Below, in pieces: positions 24,392-32,909 of a stretch of 64,000 nt of DNA (position 1 is the stretch's first letter; the number at the start of each line of letters is the position of its first letter). The notes under the pieces are model-generated. The model ran no database searches. It worked only from the letters and a program-made list of their open reading frames with translations, and was not told the origin of the DNA. The DNA is from Bin87 sp965204905 (GTDB lineage: Bacteria; Chloroflexota; Dehalococcoidia; Lucifugimonadales; UBA3495), in the NCBI GenBank assembly GCA_965204905.1, contig OZ242042.1, forward strand, positions 1,116,001-1,180,000. The letters are read 5' to 3'. A program made the position numbers and the translations under genes.

Positions 24392-25312
24392 CTAGTAGCG
24401 GATCCGGGGGTTCAGGTAAGCGTACATCACGTCAACCAGCAGGTTGATGAAGATATAAAACGCGGCGAACAGGATGACGATGCTTTGAATTACCGGGAAG
24501 TCCCGGTTGCGGATGGCGTCAATGGCAAGGTCGCCCAGGCCGGGCCAGACGAACACCGTCTCGATGACCACGGAGCCCGTGAGCAGCACCGCCCCAATGA
24601 GTCCCATGTAGGTGAACGGGACAATCAGCGCGTTGCGGAAGCAGTGCTTCCAGATGACCTTCCACTCCGGCATACCCTTGATGCGGGCCAGCTTCACGTA
24701 CTCGGTATCCAGCACTTCCAGCATGGAGGAGCGAGTGAGTCGCATCACGGCAGCCACGTTATAGTAGCCGAGGGCGATGCCGGGCAGGATGATGGACTTG
24801 AACCCATCGTCGCTGCCTGAAGTGGGCAGCCATCCTAATATGACCGCAAATACCCACATCAAAATCAGCCCGATGGCAAAGGACGGGGCTGACTGTCCAA
24901 TCAATGCCACGACTTTGCCGGCCCAATCAAAGACAGAGTCTTTCTTGACTGCCACCATCACGCCGATGGGCAAGGCAATGGCAGCGCTGATTACCCAGGC
25001 AAAAGCGGCCAGCACAATGGTGTTGGGCAGACGGCGGGCAATCAGTTCGGTGATGGGGACGCCACCGTAGGCCCAGGCTTCGCCGAAGTCGCCGGTGACG
25101 AAGTTGCCAATGTAACGGACGTACTGTACGTAGATGGGCTGGTCCAGACCCCATTTTTCTCGGACCTGTTCGACCACGGCGGCACTGGCGTCCTCGGGCA
25201 ACAGGATGGCCACCGGGTCGCCGGTGACGCGGGCCAGAGCGAATACCACGGCGCTGATGACCAGCAACGCTAGGATTGACTGAATCACCCGCAGTAAGAT
25301 GAAACGCTGCAT
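24392..25312 (-). CDS. Peptide/nickel-type ABC transporter permease (DppB-like)
   Basis: A 306-residue permease with six predicted TM helices: the N-terminal FILLRVIQSILALLVISAVVFALARVTGDP, the periplasmic insert with GLDQPIYVQYVRYIGNFVTGDFG (typical of DppB), and the EAA loop with EYVKLARIKGMPEWKVIWKHCFRNAL. It ends 48 bases before the DppC-like start. Together they form the channel for the binding protein encoded upstream. Confidence 0.93.
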   Translation of the reverse strand: MQRFILLRVIQSILALLVISAVVFALARVTGDPVAILLPEDASAAVVEQVREKWGLDQPIYVQYVRYIGNFVTGDFGEAWAYGGVPITELIARRLPNTIVLAAFAWVISAAIALPIGVMVAVKKDSVFDWAGKVVALIGQSAPSFAIGLILMWVFAVILGWLPTSGSDDGFKSIILPGIALGYYNVAAVMRLTRSSMLEVLDTEYVKLARIKGMPEWKVIWKHCFRNALIVPFTYMGLIGAVLLTGSVVIETVFVWPGLGDLAIDAIRNRDFPVIQSIVILFAAFYIFINLLVDVMYAYLNPRIRY

Positions 25313-25368
25313 CGGGAGCCTTCGCTATTCGGTATGGTTGGGTACCGTAGGATCGGGTGGTTGAATGC

Positions 25369-25396
25369 CGGGGCGGCCGATTTGCCGGCCGCCCCG
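25369..25396 (-). promoter_or_regulatory. Intercistronic hairpin between binding protein and permease genes
   Basis: A perfect 10-bp inverted repeat CGGGGCGGCC/GGCCGCCCCG with an 8-nt loop, 13 bases after the binding-protein stop on the minus strand. It has no T-run. Such hairpins often protect the upstream message so that the binding protein is made in excess of the permeases. Confidence 0.6.
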
Positions 25397-25409
25397 TGTG
25401 GTTGCTTGC

Positions 25410-27320
25410 TTACCGGCGCACGACCTGAGTGTACTCGTGGCCCTTCATGCCGCCGAAGTAGCTGTTGTTGACCGAGTATGAAGCAATCACCTCGGGGTTG
25501 ATGCCGAATTCGGCGAACAGGAAGCCCAAGGGCATGGTGGCGTTCTGCTCGTACATGAACTGGCCGGCGTCCTTCATCAGCTGGAGGCGCTCAGCTTCGT
25601 CCACGCTGGTTGACCAGCGCTCGAAGAGGTCTTCGGTGTACGGGTCTTCGAACATGTACACGGCGCCGGCGCGGGTGGGGCTGACGAAATAGACGCGCAT
25701 GTTGCGGCCGGCGGGCCAGAAGCCCGTGCGGTGGGTCCAGAGGACGCCGTTCATCTCACGGGCCTTGTAGCGGGTGCGGATGGGCTGGAACTCGCCGATC
25801 TGGGCGTCAACTTCGAAGCCCACATCCTGGAGCCAGGAGATCATCGGCACGGCTATTTCGGTGAGTTCGGGTACGCCGACCAGCTTGCCGGACATGAACT
25901 CGATGCTGGGGCCGGAGCCTTCAGCATAGCCGGCTTCTGCCAGCAACTGCCGGGACAGTTCGGGGTCGTAGGCTGGGATTTCCCATGCCGGGTCAAAAGA
26001 CGGGTCGGTGGGATGCCAGCCGGTGTTGGCCATGAGCTCCATCTTGTTGTCGAAGAAGGCTTCGTTGATGGATTCGCGGTCAATGGCGTGGTTCATGGCC
26101 CGGCGCACCAGGACGTTGGTGTTGGGGTCGTCGGGGTTGCGCTTGTCTTCAAGGTACTGGCCGCCGATGCCGACCCAGACCATGAAGGCGGGCAGGGTGC
26201 TCTGGGTGATGGCAAAGCCGGCGTTAACGATCTCCCCCTGCAACTCGCGGGGGATTTCGGCGATGTCGGCTTCCTTCGCCCGCAGCATGGCGACGCGAGT
26301 CAGGTCTTCCTCGGCGAAGAAGAAGGTTAGGGTGTCAAAGTCGGGGTTGATGCGCCAGTGGTCGTCAAAAGCGCGCTCGTACTCCAGCTTGGCTCCCTGC
26401 TCGTAGCTGACGTGCTTCCAGGGGCCGGTGCCCACCGGATCCTGGGCATAAGCAGCTTCGCCATGCTTTTCCCAGTAGTCCAGGCTGTAAATCAGCGGGT
26501 CGGTGGTGGCTTCCGAAGCGTAGAAGGGAATCCACAGGTCGGGCTTGTTCATGTTCCAGACCATTTCGCTGTCGCTGACTTCCGTCACGGTAGCGGCGGT
26601 TCCCAGCGGTTCGGTCGCAAAGCTGGCCAACTCACGGTCGCCTGCTGGCCCGAGCGCCTGGTGCCAGTAGTCGCCGAAGCCGGTTTTGGCTTCAGGGTGA
26701 GACCAGAGCTGGAAACTGAACACGAAGTCGGAAACGCCGAACGTGTCTTCCTCGTGATGGAAGGGCACGTTCTCGCGCAACTTGATGGTCCATTCCTTGC
26801 CGTCAGGGGAAACGGACCAATTTTCAGCCAACATGGGAACGGCTTCCCAAGTCTGATAATCACGCTGGAAGAGGGCTTCCTGCATGGGCTGGAGGATGCC
26901 CTGGTTGGTGCCGCCGACGCGCCAGCCGAGCAGGTTCTCGGCGTAAGGCGGGGTGATGGCGACGCGCAGGTCGGCTTGTACCGGCTCACCCAGCGTCGCC
27001 GCCGGCACTGCGGTGGGCTCGGGCGCCGCTGTTGGCGCGGCTCCGCCGGTGCTGGCGTCGGACATGCCGACGGGCTGGGCTGCGGCTGCGGTAGGCGCGG
27101 GCGCCTGCGATTGGGCCTGCTGTTGGCCGGAAGGCTGCGACGCCGGTTGTTGCTGCTGCGACTGCGGCTGAGCGGCCGGGGCCTGCTGCGCCGAGCTGTC
27201 GCCCGACGAGGGCTGCGTCGCCGGTTCAGCGGGCGCTGCGCCGCCGCAGGCGATGACTACGGTCAAAGCGAGGGCAAGAACGCCGAAGATGGCGGTGCGT
27301 AGTGATGCAGTTTTACTCAA
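25410..27320 (-). CDS. Extracellular solute-binding lipoprotein, family 5 (peptide/nickel type)
   Basis: A 636-residue lipoprotein: signal peptide with lipobox LALTVVIAC, then a long Gln/Pro/Ala-rich spacer (residues about 25-115) and an SBP_bac_5 domain. Domain markers are WSVSPDGKEWTIKLRENVPFH, the Y-x-x-D-P-V-G-T-G-P-W-K block and RRAMNHAIDRESINEAFF. TTG 27320 (as MSKTASLRT) follows GGAGGT and directly yields the signal peptide, so it is preferred to the longer frame opening at 27440, where the -35 hexamer lies. First gene of the importer operon. Ligand unknown: oligopeptide, nickel chelate or glycoside. Confidence 0.9.
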   Translation of the reverse strand: MSKTASLRTAIFGVLALALTVVIACGGAAPAEPATQPSSGDSSAQQAPAAQPQSQQQQPASQPSGQQQAQSQAPAPTAAAAQPVGMSDASTGGAAPTAAPEPTAVPAATLGEPVQADLRVAITPPYAENLLGWRVGGTNQGILQPMQEALFQRDYQTWEAVPMLAENWSVSPDGKEWTIKLRENVPFHHEEDTFGVSDFVFSFQLWSHPEAKTGFGDYWHQALGPAGDRELASFATEPLGTAATVTEVSDSEMVWNMNKPDLWIPFYASEATTDPLIYSLDYWEKHGEAAYAQDPVGTGPWKHVSYEQGAKLEYERAFDDHWRINPDFDTLTFFFAEEDLTRVAMLRAKEADIAEIPRELQGEIVNAGFAITQSTLPAFMVWVGIGGQYLEDKRNPDDPNTNVLVRRAMNHAIDRESINEAFFDNKMELMANTGWHPTDPSFDPAWEIPAYDPELSRQLLAEAGYAEGSGPSIEFMSGKLVGVPELTEIAVPMISWLQDVGFEVDAQIGEFQPIRTRYKAREMNGVLWTHRTGFWPAGRNMRVYFVSPTRAGAVYMFEDPYTEDLFERWSTSVDEAERLQLMKDAGQFMYEQNATMPLGFLFAEFGINPEVIASYSVNNSYFGGMKGHEYTQVVRR

Positions 27321-27411
27321 AGTGGTGTACCTCCGCGCCAACCTGTAGGTGTGGCATTGATGAGATAGATATATGCTGTCGGGCAAGGGCCTCCGCGTGA
27401 CAGCGCGTTGG

Positions 27412-27440
27412 AATTTACTGAAAAGACACAGCGTTGTCAA
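27412..27440 (-). promoter_or_regulatory. Sigma-70-type promoter of the peptide ABC operon
   Basis: On the minus strand: -35 TTGACA (27435-27440), a 17-bp spacer, and -10 TAAATT (27412-27417), giving an 85-90 nt leader before the TTG start. Confidence 0.6.
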
Positions 27441-27725
27441 CTAAGCGGAGCTGTGTCGTCCAGTCTGAGGGTCATAGGCTCGTCGTTGCTAGGGAGGCGA
27501 AATCGCCAATTTCGTGCAGCCGCGCCGGTGAGGCCAAATGCCTCTGAATGTGTACTGTTGCTATGACATTCACGTGTTATAGACCGGCATTAGCGGCGAT
27601 AGTAACCTACCGAACAATCATTATACGGGCTACATAATCCAGCCTGTGATGCGTAAAAGTCGTTCCTGAATAGGGTATCGACGAACTGGCTCCGCCGGTT
27701 AGTCGGATCAACTCGGTCAAATTGA
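27441..27725. other. Intergenic region between divergent ABC operon and PAS-LuxR gene
   Basis: About 285 bases without a gene. It presumably carries the regulator's promoter and control sites, but I could not identify a convincing operator or RNA element. Confidence 0.4.
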
Positions 27726-28415
27726 ATGTCATTGACAGCGCATAGCATCTTTACCCTACTGTCGCAAGCGCCATTCGGGGTTTACGCGGTATCTCCGGAC
27801 CAAACGATTTTGTTCTGGAATCAGGAAGCCGAGCGTATTCTGGGATATTCGAGCGAGGAGGTAATGGGACGCCGGTGTTACGAAGTAATGTCCGGCCCAC
27901 GGCCCGCAACCTTCACCGCTGCATGCAGTCAAGGCTGCCCATCGATGGCGGTTTTACGATCCGGTCGATTGCCCCGTCAAGTTGAAGTGGCTGTGGTTGG
28001 CGCGTCCGGCGAACGCAAAGAGTTATCGGTTACGCCGGTCATCGTCAGTGGGATTGGCGATGATGCCTCCGTGATTGTTCATCTATTTACGGAACAGCAG
28101 GCTGGCGCAGAACCTTCGCCGGTTGGCGATCAAGCGTCCGCCGCGTCTCGAACCTCTGACCCGGCGGACGCGCCTGACGAACTTGCGAGTATGGATGTTG
28201 CAGAGAGCGCTCGGCGGTTAACCGCCAGAGAACTGGAAGTGCTCCGTCTGGTATCCATGGGTTGGGAGACCTCTCGCATTGCCAGCGAGTTGAATATAAG
28301 CCCGCACACGGCGTTGAACCATATCCGACATTTCCGCCGGAAACTCAATGCGCCGACCAAACTGGTTGCAGTGGTTACCGCAATCCGTTTGGGCATCTTA
28401 CCTCTGGGCCAATGA
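27726..28415 (+). CDS. PAS domain-containing LuxR-type transcriptional regulator
   Basis: A 229-residue regulator. Residues about 8-122 form a PAS fold (SPDQTILFWNQEAERILGYSSEEVMGRRCYEVM is the classic PAS core). An Asp/Ala/Ser-rich linker follows, then a LuxR/GerE helix-turn-helix at about 160-225 (LTARELEVLRLVSMGWETSRIASELNISPHTALNHIRHFRRKL). Two Cys in the PAS domain (C51 region and CSQGC) could bind metal or sense redox; this is a guess. It is divergent from the peptide ABC operon, which it may control. No receiver domain. Confidence 0.88.
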   Translation: MSLTAHSIFTLLSQAPFGVYAVSPDQTILFWNQEAERILGYSSEEVMGRRCYEVMSGPRPATFTAACSQGCPSMAVLRSGRLPRQVEVAVVGASGERKELSVTPVIVSGIGDDASVIVHLFTEQQAGAEPSPVGDQASAASRTSDPADAPDELASMDVAESARRLTARELEVLRLVSMGWETSRIASELNISPHTALNHIRHFRRKLNAPTKLVAVVTAIRLGILPLGQ

Positions 28416-28422
28416 TTTCACG

Positions 28423-29385
28423 CTAGCGTTTTGTCGCTGGCGGTTTGGCTATGCTGTCGGGGTAAAATTTGAGCCAGGCAGACCGCCAGGCGATAATCAC
28501 GGGGATGTCGGACCGGGGTTCGCGGCCGGGTCGGTTCAAATCCGAGGCCCGAATTGCGCCGGAGGATGGGTCGCGCCAAATACTGATGGGAGTTTCGCCT
28601 ACGGTGGCGTTGACTACGTTGCCGGCGGCCAGCCATGGGTAAGGCCAGGCGGCGGCGACGTCGCTGACAATTACTCCTACCACGTGGTCCTGGCCAGGTT
28701 GGCGTCCCCGAAAAGGCGGCGACGGATGCGCTACGGTCAGGACCGCTGTGTCGGGATGGGCCTTCACCCACTCACGCCAGGTCGTCAACTGGGATGGCAT
28801 TAGACTGAGGGTGGCGCCAAATCTGGGCCCCACGAGAGCTTTACCCAGGGGTTGCGACCAGATGCTCCCGGTTTCATGGTCAAACCAGGTCATCGCTCCC
28901 TGGTACAAGGCGCCCTGGTTTCCGAACACCGCGGTTGTGCCGTTAACGCGCCGGTCGTGGACCAGGGCCGTGTAACACCTGGGGCACCAGGTCACGAGCA
29001 CGGGCACTCCGCCCACCACGTCGTTGACCATCTCCCGCGTGTAAAGGATGCCGGCAGGATAGGCGCGCGCATCGCCATTGACGGACGAGCCGATAACCAA
29101 TTCGTCGTCGGGCAGGCGGACAGCAGCGGCCGGGACGAACTGCGGGTCGTATATCGGGGGTATGTCGTCGGGCAGCAGCAGTTGAACGAAATCGGCATCG
29201 GAGAATCCTGCGGTGATGGGCCCCTGCGGGCCGATGGCTTCCTCGTAGGAGCCGATAAACTCGCCGGCGTGCGGGGGACGTGATGGCGGGGCGGCGCAGG
29301 CCGTCGCAAACAGAATGGCCAGCCCGATCAATATGAACCCGGCCAGCCGGATTGCGTGGCCGCCGTGTCGTAAAGTCACCCTCAC
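28423..29385 (-). CDS. DUF3179 domain lipoprotein
   Basis: A 320-residue predicted lipoprotein: hydrophobic N-terminus with lipobox LFATAC, then a DUF3179 domain. Domain blocks are GDARAYPAGILYTREMVNDVVGGVPVLVTWCPRCYTALVHDR (central block including the W-C-P-x-C motif) and FGNQGALYQGAMTWFDHETGSIWSQ. The Cys pair may bind a metal or heme-like group. The start codon lies inside a family C repeat, and GTG 29385 or GTG 29379 are both possible. It follows the zinc permease by 15 bases on the same strand, so it may be co-transcribed, but a role in zinc uptake is unproven. Confidence 0.85.
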   Translation of the reverse strand: MRVTLRHGGHAIRLAGFILIGLAILFATACAAPPSRPPHAGEFIGSYEEAIGPQGPITAGFSDADFVQLLLPDDIPPIYDPQFVPAAAVRLPDDELVIGSSVNGDARAYPAGILYTREMVNDVVGGVPVLVTWCPRCYTALVHDRRVNGTTAVFGNQGALYQGAMTWFDHETGSIWSQPLGKALVGPRFGATLSLMPSQLTTWREWVKAHPDTAVLTVAHPSPPFRGRQPGQDHVVGVIVSDVAAAWPYPWLAAGNVVNATVGETPISIWRDPSSGAIRASDLNRPGREPRSDIPVIIAWRSAWLKFYPDSIAKPPATKR

Positions 29386-29412
29386 CCCAACCCGCTCCCA
29401 TCAAGGGAGAGG
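29378..29412. repeat. CCCTCTCCC-type stem-loop (family C, copy 2)
   Basis: CACCCTCACCCCAACCCGC followed by TCCCATCAAGGGAGAGG; it spans the permease stop codon and the possible start codons of the DUF3179 gene. The repeat therefore supplies coding and initiation sequence. Confidence 0.6.
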
Positions 29413-30270
29413 AGATTCATCCGATTGGGGTTGGCGGCGCAGGCGGGCCAGCAGCGTCCAGCGCTTCGGGGAAAGAATCACGACCGCGATCAGAATGGCT
29501 ACCGATACCACCACGATAGCCGGGCCGGTGGGCAGGTTGAGGTGGAACGACAAGTAGAGGCCAATCACTATGGCTGCCAACGCGACGCCTACCGTGGCAA
29601 ACATCATGGTGGCCAGCCGACGGGCCAGCAGGCTGCCGGTAACCGCCGGCACCACCAGCAGCGACATCACCATCACGTTGCCCACAGTCTTGAGCGCGGC
29701 CACGGTGGTAAGGGCCACCAGCAGGGGCAGCAGGTATTCCAAAAATCTTACCGGAACACCCGATGCCTGCGCGACGGCGGAGTCATACGTGGTGAAAACG
29801 AGTTCTTTGTAGAGCAGCCGCACCACCAGCACAACGCCGCCCGCCAGCAGCCCGACCGCCAAGACGTCGTACCATGAAGCGCCCAGCACGTTGCCGAACA
29901 GGATGCTGAGCAAATCCCCAGCGTAGTTTTCGGAGACGTTGATCAGAATTACGCCAACCGCAAAGCCGCCGGCGAAGAGCACTCCGATTATCGCGTCCAG
30001 TCGGATTCCGGCCCGTCTGGATACTAACGAAATGCCGAGGGAGGCCGGCACTGCCCAGACCAGGGCGCCCAGGAATATGTTGACCCCAAACAGGAACGCC
30101 GCTGCCATGCCGGTCAGGGCCGAGTGCGCTATCGCGTCTCCCATAAACGCCATGCCCCGCAGTACGACGAATGTGCCGACCACTCCGCAGGCGGTTGCGG
30201 CGAGGGCGGACACCAGCAGCGCGCGCTGCATGAAACCGTACTGCATCGGTTCAACGATCAGTTCAAGCAT
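29401..30270 (-). CDS. Metal ABC transporter permease (ZnuB/AztB/MntB family)
   Basis: A 289-residue ABC-3 family permease with eight or nine predicted TM helices. Family blocks: QYGFMQRALLVSALAATACGVVGTFVVLRGMAFMGDAIAHSALTG at the N-terminus and the YKELVFTTYDSAVAQASG cytoplasmic loop. It lies 88 bases downstream of the zinc-binding protein gene, separated by a 12-bp hairpin. The partner ATPase (ZnuC/AztA) is not encoded here. Paired with the upstream binding protein it should import zinc. Confidence 0.9.
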   Translation of the reverse strand: MLELIVEPMQYGFMQRALLVSALAATACGVVGTFVVLRGMAFMGDAIAHSALTGMAAAFLFGVNIFLGALVWAVPASLGISLVSRRAGIRLDAIIGVLFAGGFAVGVILINVSENYAGDLLSILFGNVLGASWYDVLAVGLLAGGVVLVVRLLYKELVFTTYDSAVAQASGVPVRFLEYLLPLLVALTTVAALKTVGNVMVMSLLVVPAVTGSLLARRLATMMFATVGVALAAIVIGLYLSFHLNLPTGPAIVVVSVAILIAVVILSPKRWTLLARLRRQPQSDESPLP

Positions 30271-30309
30271 TGGCGATCATTGTACACCCGGCGAGCGCCA
30301 GGGAAAGGC

Positions 30310-30343
30310 GGATCCGGGGCGGATTGCTTTACGCCCCGGATCC
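30310..30343 (-). repeat. Intercistronic palindrome, GGGGCG type (family B, copy 4)
   Basis: A perfect 12-bp stem GGATCCGGGGCG/CGCCCCGGATCC with a 10-nt loop between the zinc-binding protein stop and the permease start. There is no T-run. It is probably a message-stabilising hairpin, and its GGGGCG arm links it loosely to the family B palindromes. Confidence 0.65.
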
Positions 30344-30358
30344 GTGTAAAGCGAGTGT

Positions 30359-32773
30359 TCATTCCAGCAAGGCGTGCAGCGCGTCGGCATTCGCCCGCAT
30401 CATGCTGATGTAGTCGGAATACTGGTCGTCCGGCAGGGAGCGGATGATGCCGACCTGGATGTTGGCATCCCGCGCAACCTGCTGTAGAGCGTCGTCGGAG
30501 AACTGCGATTCCGCGAAAACCGCGGGCAGCCCTTCGTCATTCACCAGGTCCAGCACCCGGGCAATATCATCGGGCGAAACATCTCCGCCATGGCCGCCCA
30601 CGAACGCCATCACTTCCATATCGTAACGGGTCCCGAAGTATCCGAAAGCGTCGTGGAAGGTGACGATGACCCGGTGTTCCTGCGGGATGTGCGACAGTTC
30701 CTCCGCGATGTAAGCGTCCAAGGCTTCGAGTTCGGCAATGTAGGCAGCTGCGTTATCCACGTACAGGCTGGCATTATCAGGATCTGCGGCGGCGAGGCCG
30801 GCGGCGATCTGGTCCACGTAATGAACGACCATACGGGGGTTCTGCCAGAAGTGCGGGTCGCCCGCGCCGTGGTCATGGCCGTGGTCGTCGTGGCCGTGGC
30901 CATCCGATGATTCCATCGCCCCCGAACCGTGGCCGTGGTCGTCGTGGCCCTGCTCGGGGTGATCGCCCTCACCCAGGATGCCTACGAAGGCAATCTTGGT
31001 GGGCTTGCCGCCAACGTCCCAATGCTCCATGACTTCGAGGTCATGGGTATCCAGGGCCAAAACCTCTCCGGCGGCAGAGTCGGTGATGAAGATATGACCC
31101 GGCGCGGTGGCGATATGGGGACGCGCCCAGAAGCTGGGATCAATGTCATCGGACAGAACGTGGTCCGTGGAGGCCAGCAAGTCGGCGTCGTGGGCGTCGT
31201 ACATTCGGATTTCGCCGTCGCTCATCACCACCAGCAGCAGTTCGCCGTCGTAACTGAGGGCCACCTGGATGGGGCGCAGCTCATCGCTGGCGGGTATCAA
31301 TTGCTCCATCTCGCCGGCTTCGGGTTCTACGATGTACAGGCCGACCGCGGAGCCGAGGGCGAAGAAGTGGTCGAGGCCGTGGTAGCCCCAGACCGAAGTG
31401 AGGCGAAAATCATCGGGCGAACCGGCCGGGCCGGCGATGAAATCGTGGTGGTAGTGTCCGTCGTGATCCTCGACGACGAGGACGCCGCCGGTGCATCCGA
31501 AGACGGCCATGTGCCCGTTGCCGGCGTCGCCGTGCAGGTCAGGGCAGCCCTCTGCGGTGTACAACACGTGGCCGTCCAGGTCGCGGATTTCCGCGCCGAT
31601 GGGCAACCGATATTCCTCTGGGTTCTGGTCGTAGTCCGGGTGCTGAAGGGACACGGCAAACACGTCGCCTTCCAGGGGGATGGCCGCGCCGTGTTGGGCG
31701 CCGGCGTTCATCATCACGGGAGCGAAGTCATCGCCCTCGTGTTCCAGTTCGTGCTCATTGATGAGCGCGATGTCGCCGGAACCGTCGTAGTACACCGTCG
31801 CCCATTCTTCTCCAACGTACAGGTGAACCGGGCGGTCGCCGGTCAGGTTAGTTTGGAGTCGCTGGAGGTCGGCTTCCACCAGATCGAAGTGGTCGCCGTG
31901 TTCTTCCAGGTAGATGCCGCCGTCAAAAATGTGGACGGTGTTGGCGTCGGACGACACGGCGATGGCGTAGCGTCCGCTGGCCGTGGGGTAGATGCGGCCG
32001 GCGCGGGAGCCGAGGTCGAACTCTCCCTCGTGGACATGGCCGGACTCCAGGTCAATTACCGACAAGGCTCCGGTCTCCCCGTCTCCAACCAGGAGGCGGC
32101 CGACGGCTTCGCCTTCGTGCCCTTCTTCGTGACCCATTGCGTCATGGCCATGGTCATGGTCATCCTCGGGGAAGGGGAGTTCCACCAGTTCCTGAGGCTC
32201 CAACCCATCCGACGCGACGACCCGGACTGCATTGGCAGATGCGGCGTTGTCGATGAGCTGCTCGACCTGAGCGGACAGGCCAGCTCCGTTGCTGACCACC
32301 AACTGGGCCTCCGCGATGCGCACGCTATCCTGGGGGGTGCTGTTCCAGGTGTGAACGTCGCTTCCCGTTGGGACGAGAGTATGGATGGCCACGCGGTTTC
32401 CTCCAACGTTAGCCACTAGGTCGGCCAGAAGGGCGTTGCCGGCGACCACGTTGATGGGTTCCGCTTCCGGCTGCGTCGCTGGGGCAGACTGTTGTGGAGC
32501 GGATTGTTGCGGGGCCGAGGTCTGGCCGCCGCTCGACTGCGCCGGCGCATTGGCGGAGGTTGAACCCGCGGGAGCGTTCCCCGCGGGAGCGTTGGTTGGG
32601 GCCGAACCTGCGGGGGCAGACGAATCAACCGGAGGGAGCGTCGATTCGTCGCCTCCGCAGGCGGTCATGAGGAGGCCGGCCAGCAGCGCGACGACGAAGA
32701 TCGTCGCCAGTACGCTACGGGCTGGCGAGAAAATGCTGGCGATTGGGATAAAGGGATTTGGCGGTGTGAGCAT
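30359..32773 (-). CDS. Zinc-binding lipoprotein: ZnuA/AztC-type binding protein with inserted AztD-like beta-propeller
   Basis: An 804-residue protein (start MLTPPNPF at 32773, GAGG eight bases upstream). Layout: signal peptide with lipobox LLMTAC (Cys 39); Ala/Pro/Gln-rich spacer 42-103; N-lobe of a cluster A-I binding protein 106-203, with ligand H141 in SDVHTW; a first His/Asp-rich segment 205-221; a beta-propeller about 223-600; a second His-rich segment 604-637; C-lobe 638-804 with DPHFW (H641), TFHDAFGYF (H707) and FAESQFSDD. The propeller has AztD-family marks: LEEHGDHFD, GCPDLHGDA and AQHGAAIP. AztD is a periplasmic zinc chaperone that loads AztC. Here chaperone and receptor appear to be one chain, with the propeller occupying the position of the usual His-rich loop. 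Confidence 0.88.
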   Translation of the reverse strand: MLTPPNPFIPIASIFSPARSVLATIFVVALLAGLLMTACGGDESTLPPVDSSAPAGSAPTNAPAGNAPAGSTSANAPAQSSGGQTSAPQQSAPQQSAPATQPEAEPINVVAGNALLADLVANVGGNRVAIHTLVPTGSDVHTWNSTPQDSVRIAEAQLVVSNGAGLSAQVEQLIDNAASANAVRVVASDGLEPQELVELPFPEDDHDHGHDAMGHEEGHEGEAVGRLLVGDGETGALSVIDLESGHVHEGEFDLGSRAGRIYPTASGRYAIAVSSDANTVHIFDGGIYLEEHGDHFDLVEADLQRLQTNLTGDRPVHLYVGEEWATVYYDGSGDIALINEHELEHEGDDFAPVMMNAGAQHGAAIPLEGDVFAVSLQHPDYDQNPEEYRLPIGAEIRDLDGHVLYTAEGCPDLHGDAGNGHMAVFGCTGGVLVVEDHDGHYHHDFIAGPAGSPDDFRLTSVWGYHGLDHFFALGSAVGLYIVEPEAGEMEQLIPASDELRPIQVALSYDGELLLVVMSDGEIRMYDAHDADLLASTDHVLSDDIDPSFWARPHIATAPGHIFITDSAAGEVLALDTHDLEVMEHWDVGGKPTKIAFVGILGEGDHPEQGHDDHGHGSGAMESSDGHGHDDHGHDHGAGDPHFWQNPRMVVHYVDQIAAGLAAADPDNASLYVDNAAAYIAELEALDAYIAEELSHIPQEHRVIVTFHDAFGYFGTRYDMEVMAFVGGHGGDVSPDDIARVLDLVNDEGLPAVFAESQFSDDALQQVARDANIQVGIIRSLPDDQYSDYISMMRANADALHALLE

Positions 32774-32821
32774 GCGTTTAACCTCGTGGTTGGATAATAG
32801 AATTGCCAGGATTAGCAAAAC

Positions 32822-32861
32822 TAGGTATCAATAACTGCGTATAATAGATATTAGGTATCAC
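32822..32861 (-). promoter_or_regulatory. Candidate Zur operator region of the zinc-binding protein gene
   Basis: Two direct copies of TAGGTATCA (32822-32830 and 32852-32860) are 30 bp apart, about three helical turns. Between them lies ACTGCGTAT (32834-32842), which recurs in the promoter of the Fur-family gene. A TATTAT -10-like hexamer (minus strand) adjoins it. A metal-responsive repressor site is inferred. Confidence 0.45.
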
Positions 32862-32909
32862 TTTCTGACGCAGGTGCTACAAGGGCGTAAGTATGCGATG
32901 GCGCCGGAG

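Noticed and set aside
30850..30960. His/Asp-rich stretches in the zinc-binding protein as possible low-complexity or sequencing artefact
   Set aside because: Such His-rich metal-collecting strings are normal in ZnuA/AztC/AztD-type proteins and the frame continues into conserved lobes on both sides.
30929..32419. A 496-codon open frame on the plus strand
   Set aside because: It is antisense to the zinc-binding fusion protein. High GC and codon bias leave the opposite frame open; it lacks a ribosome site and recognisable motifs.
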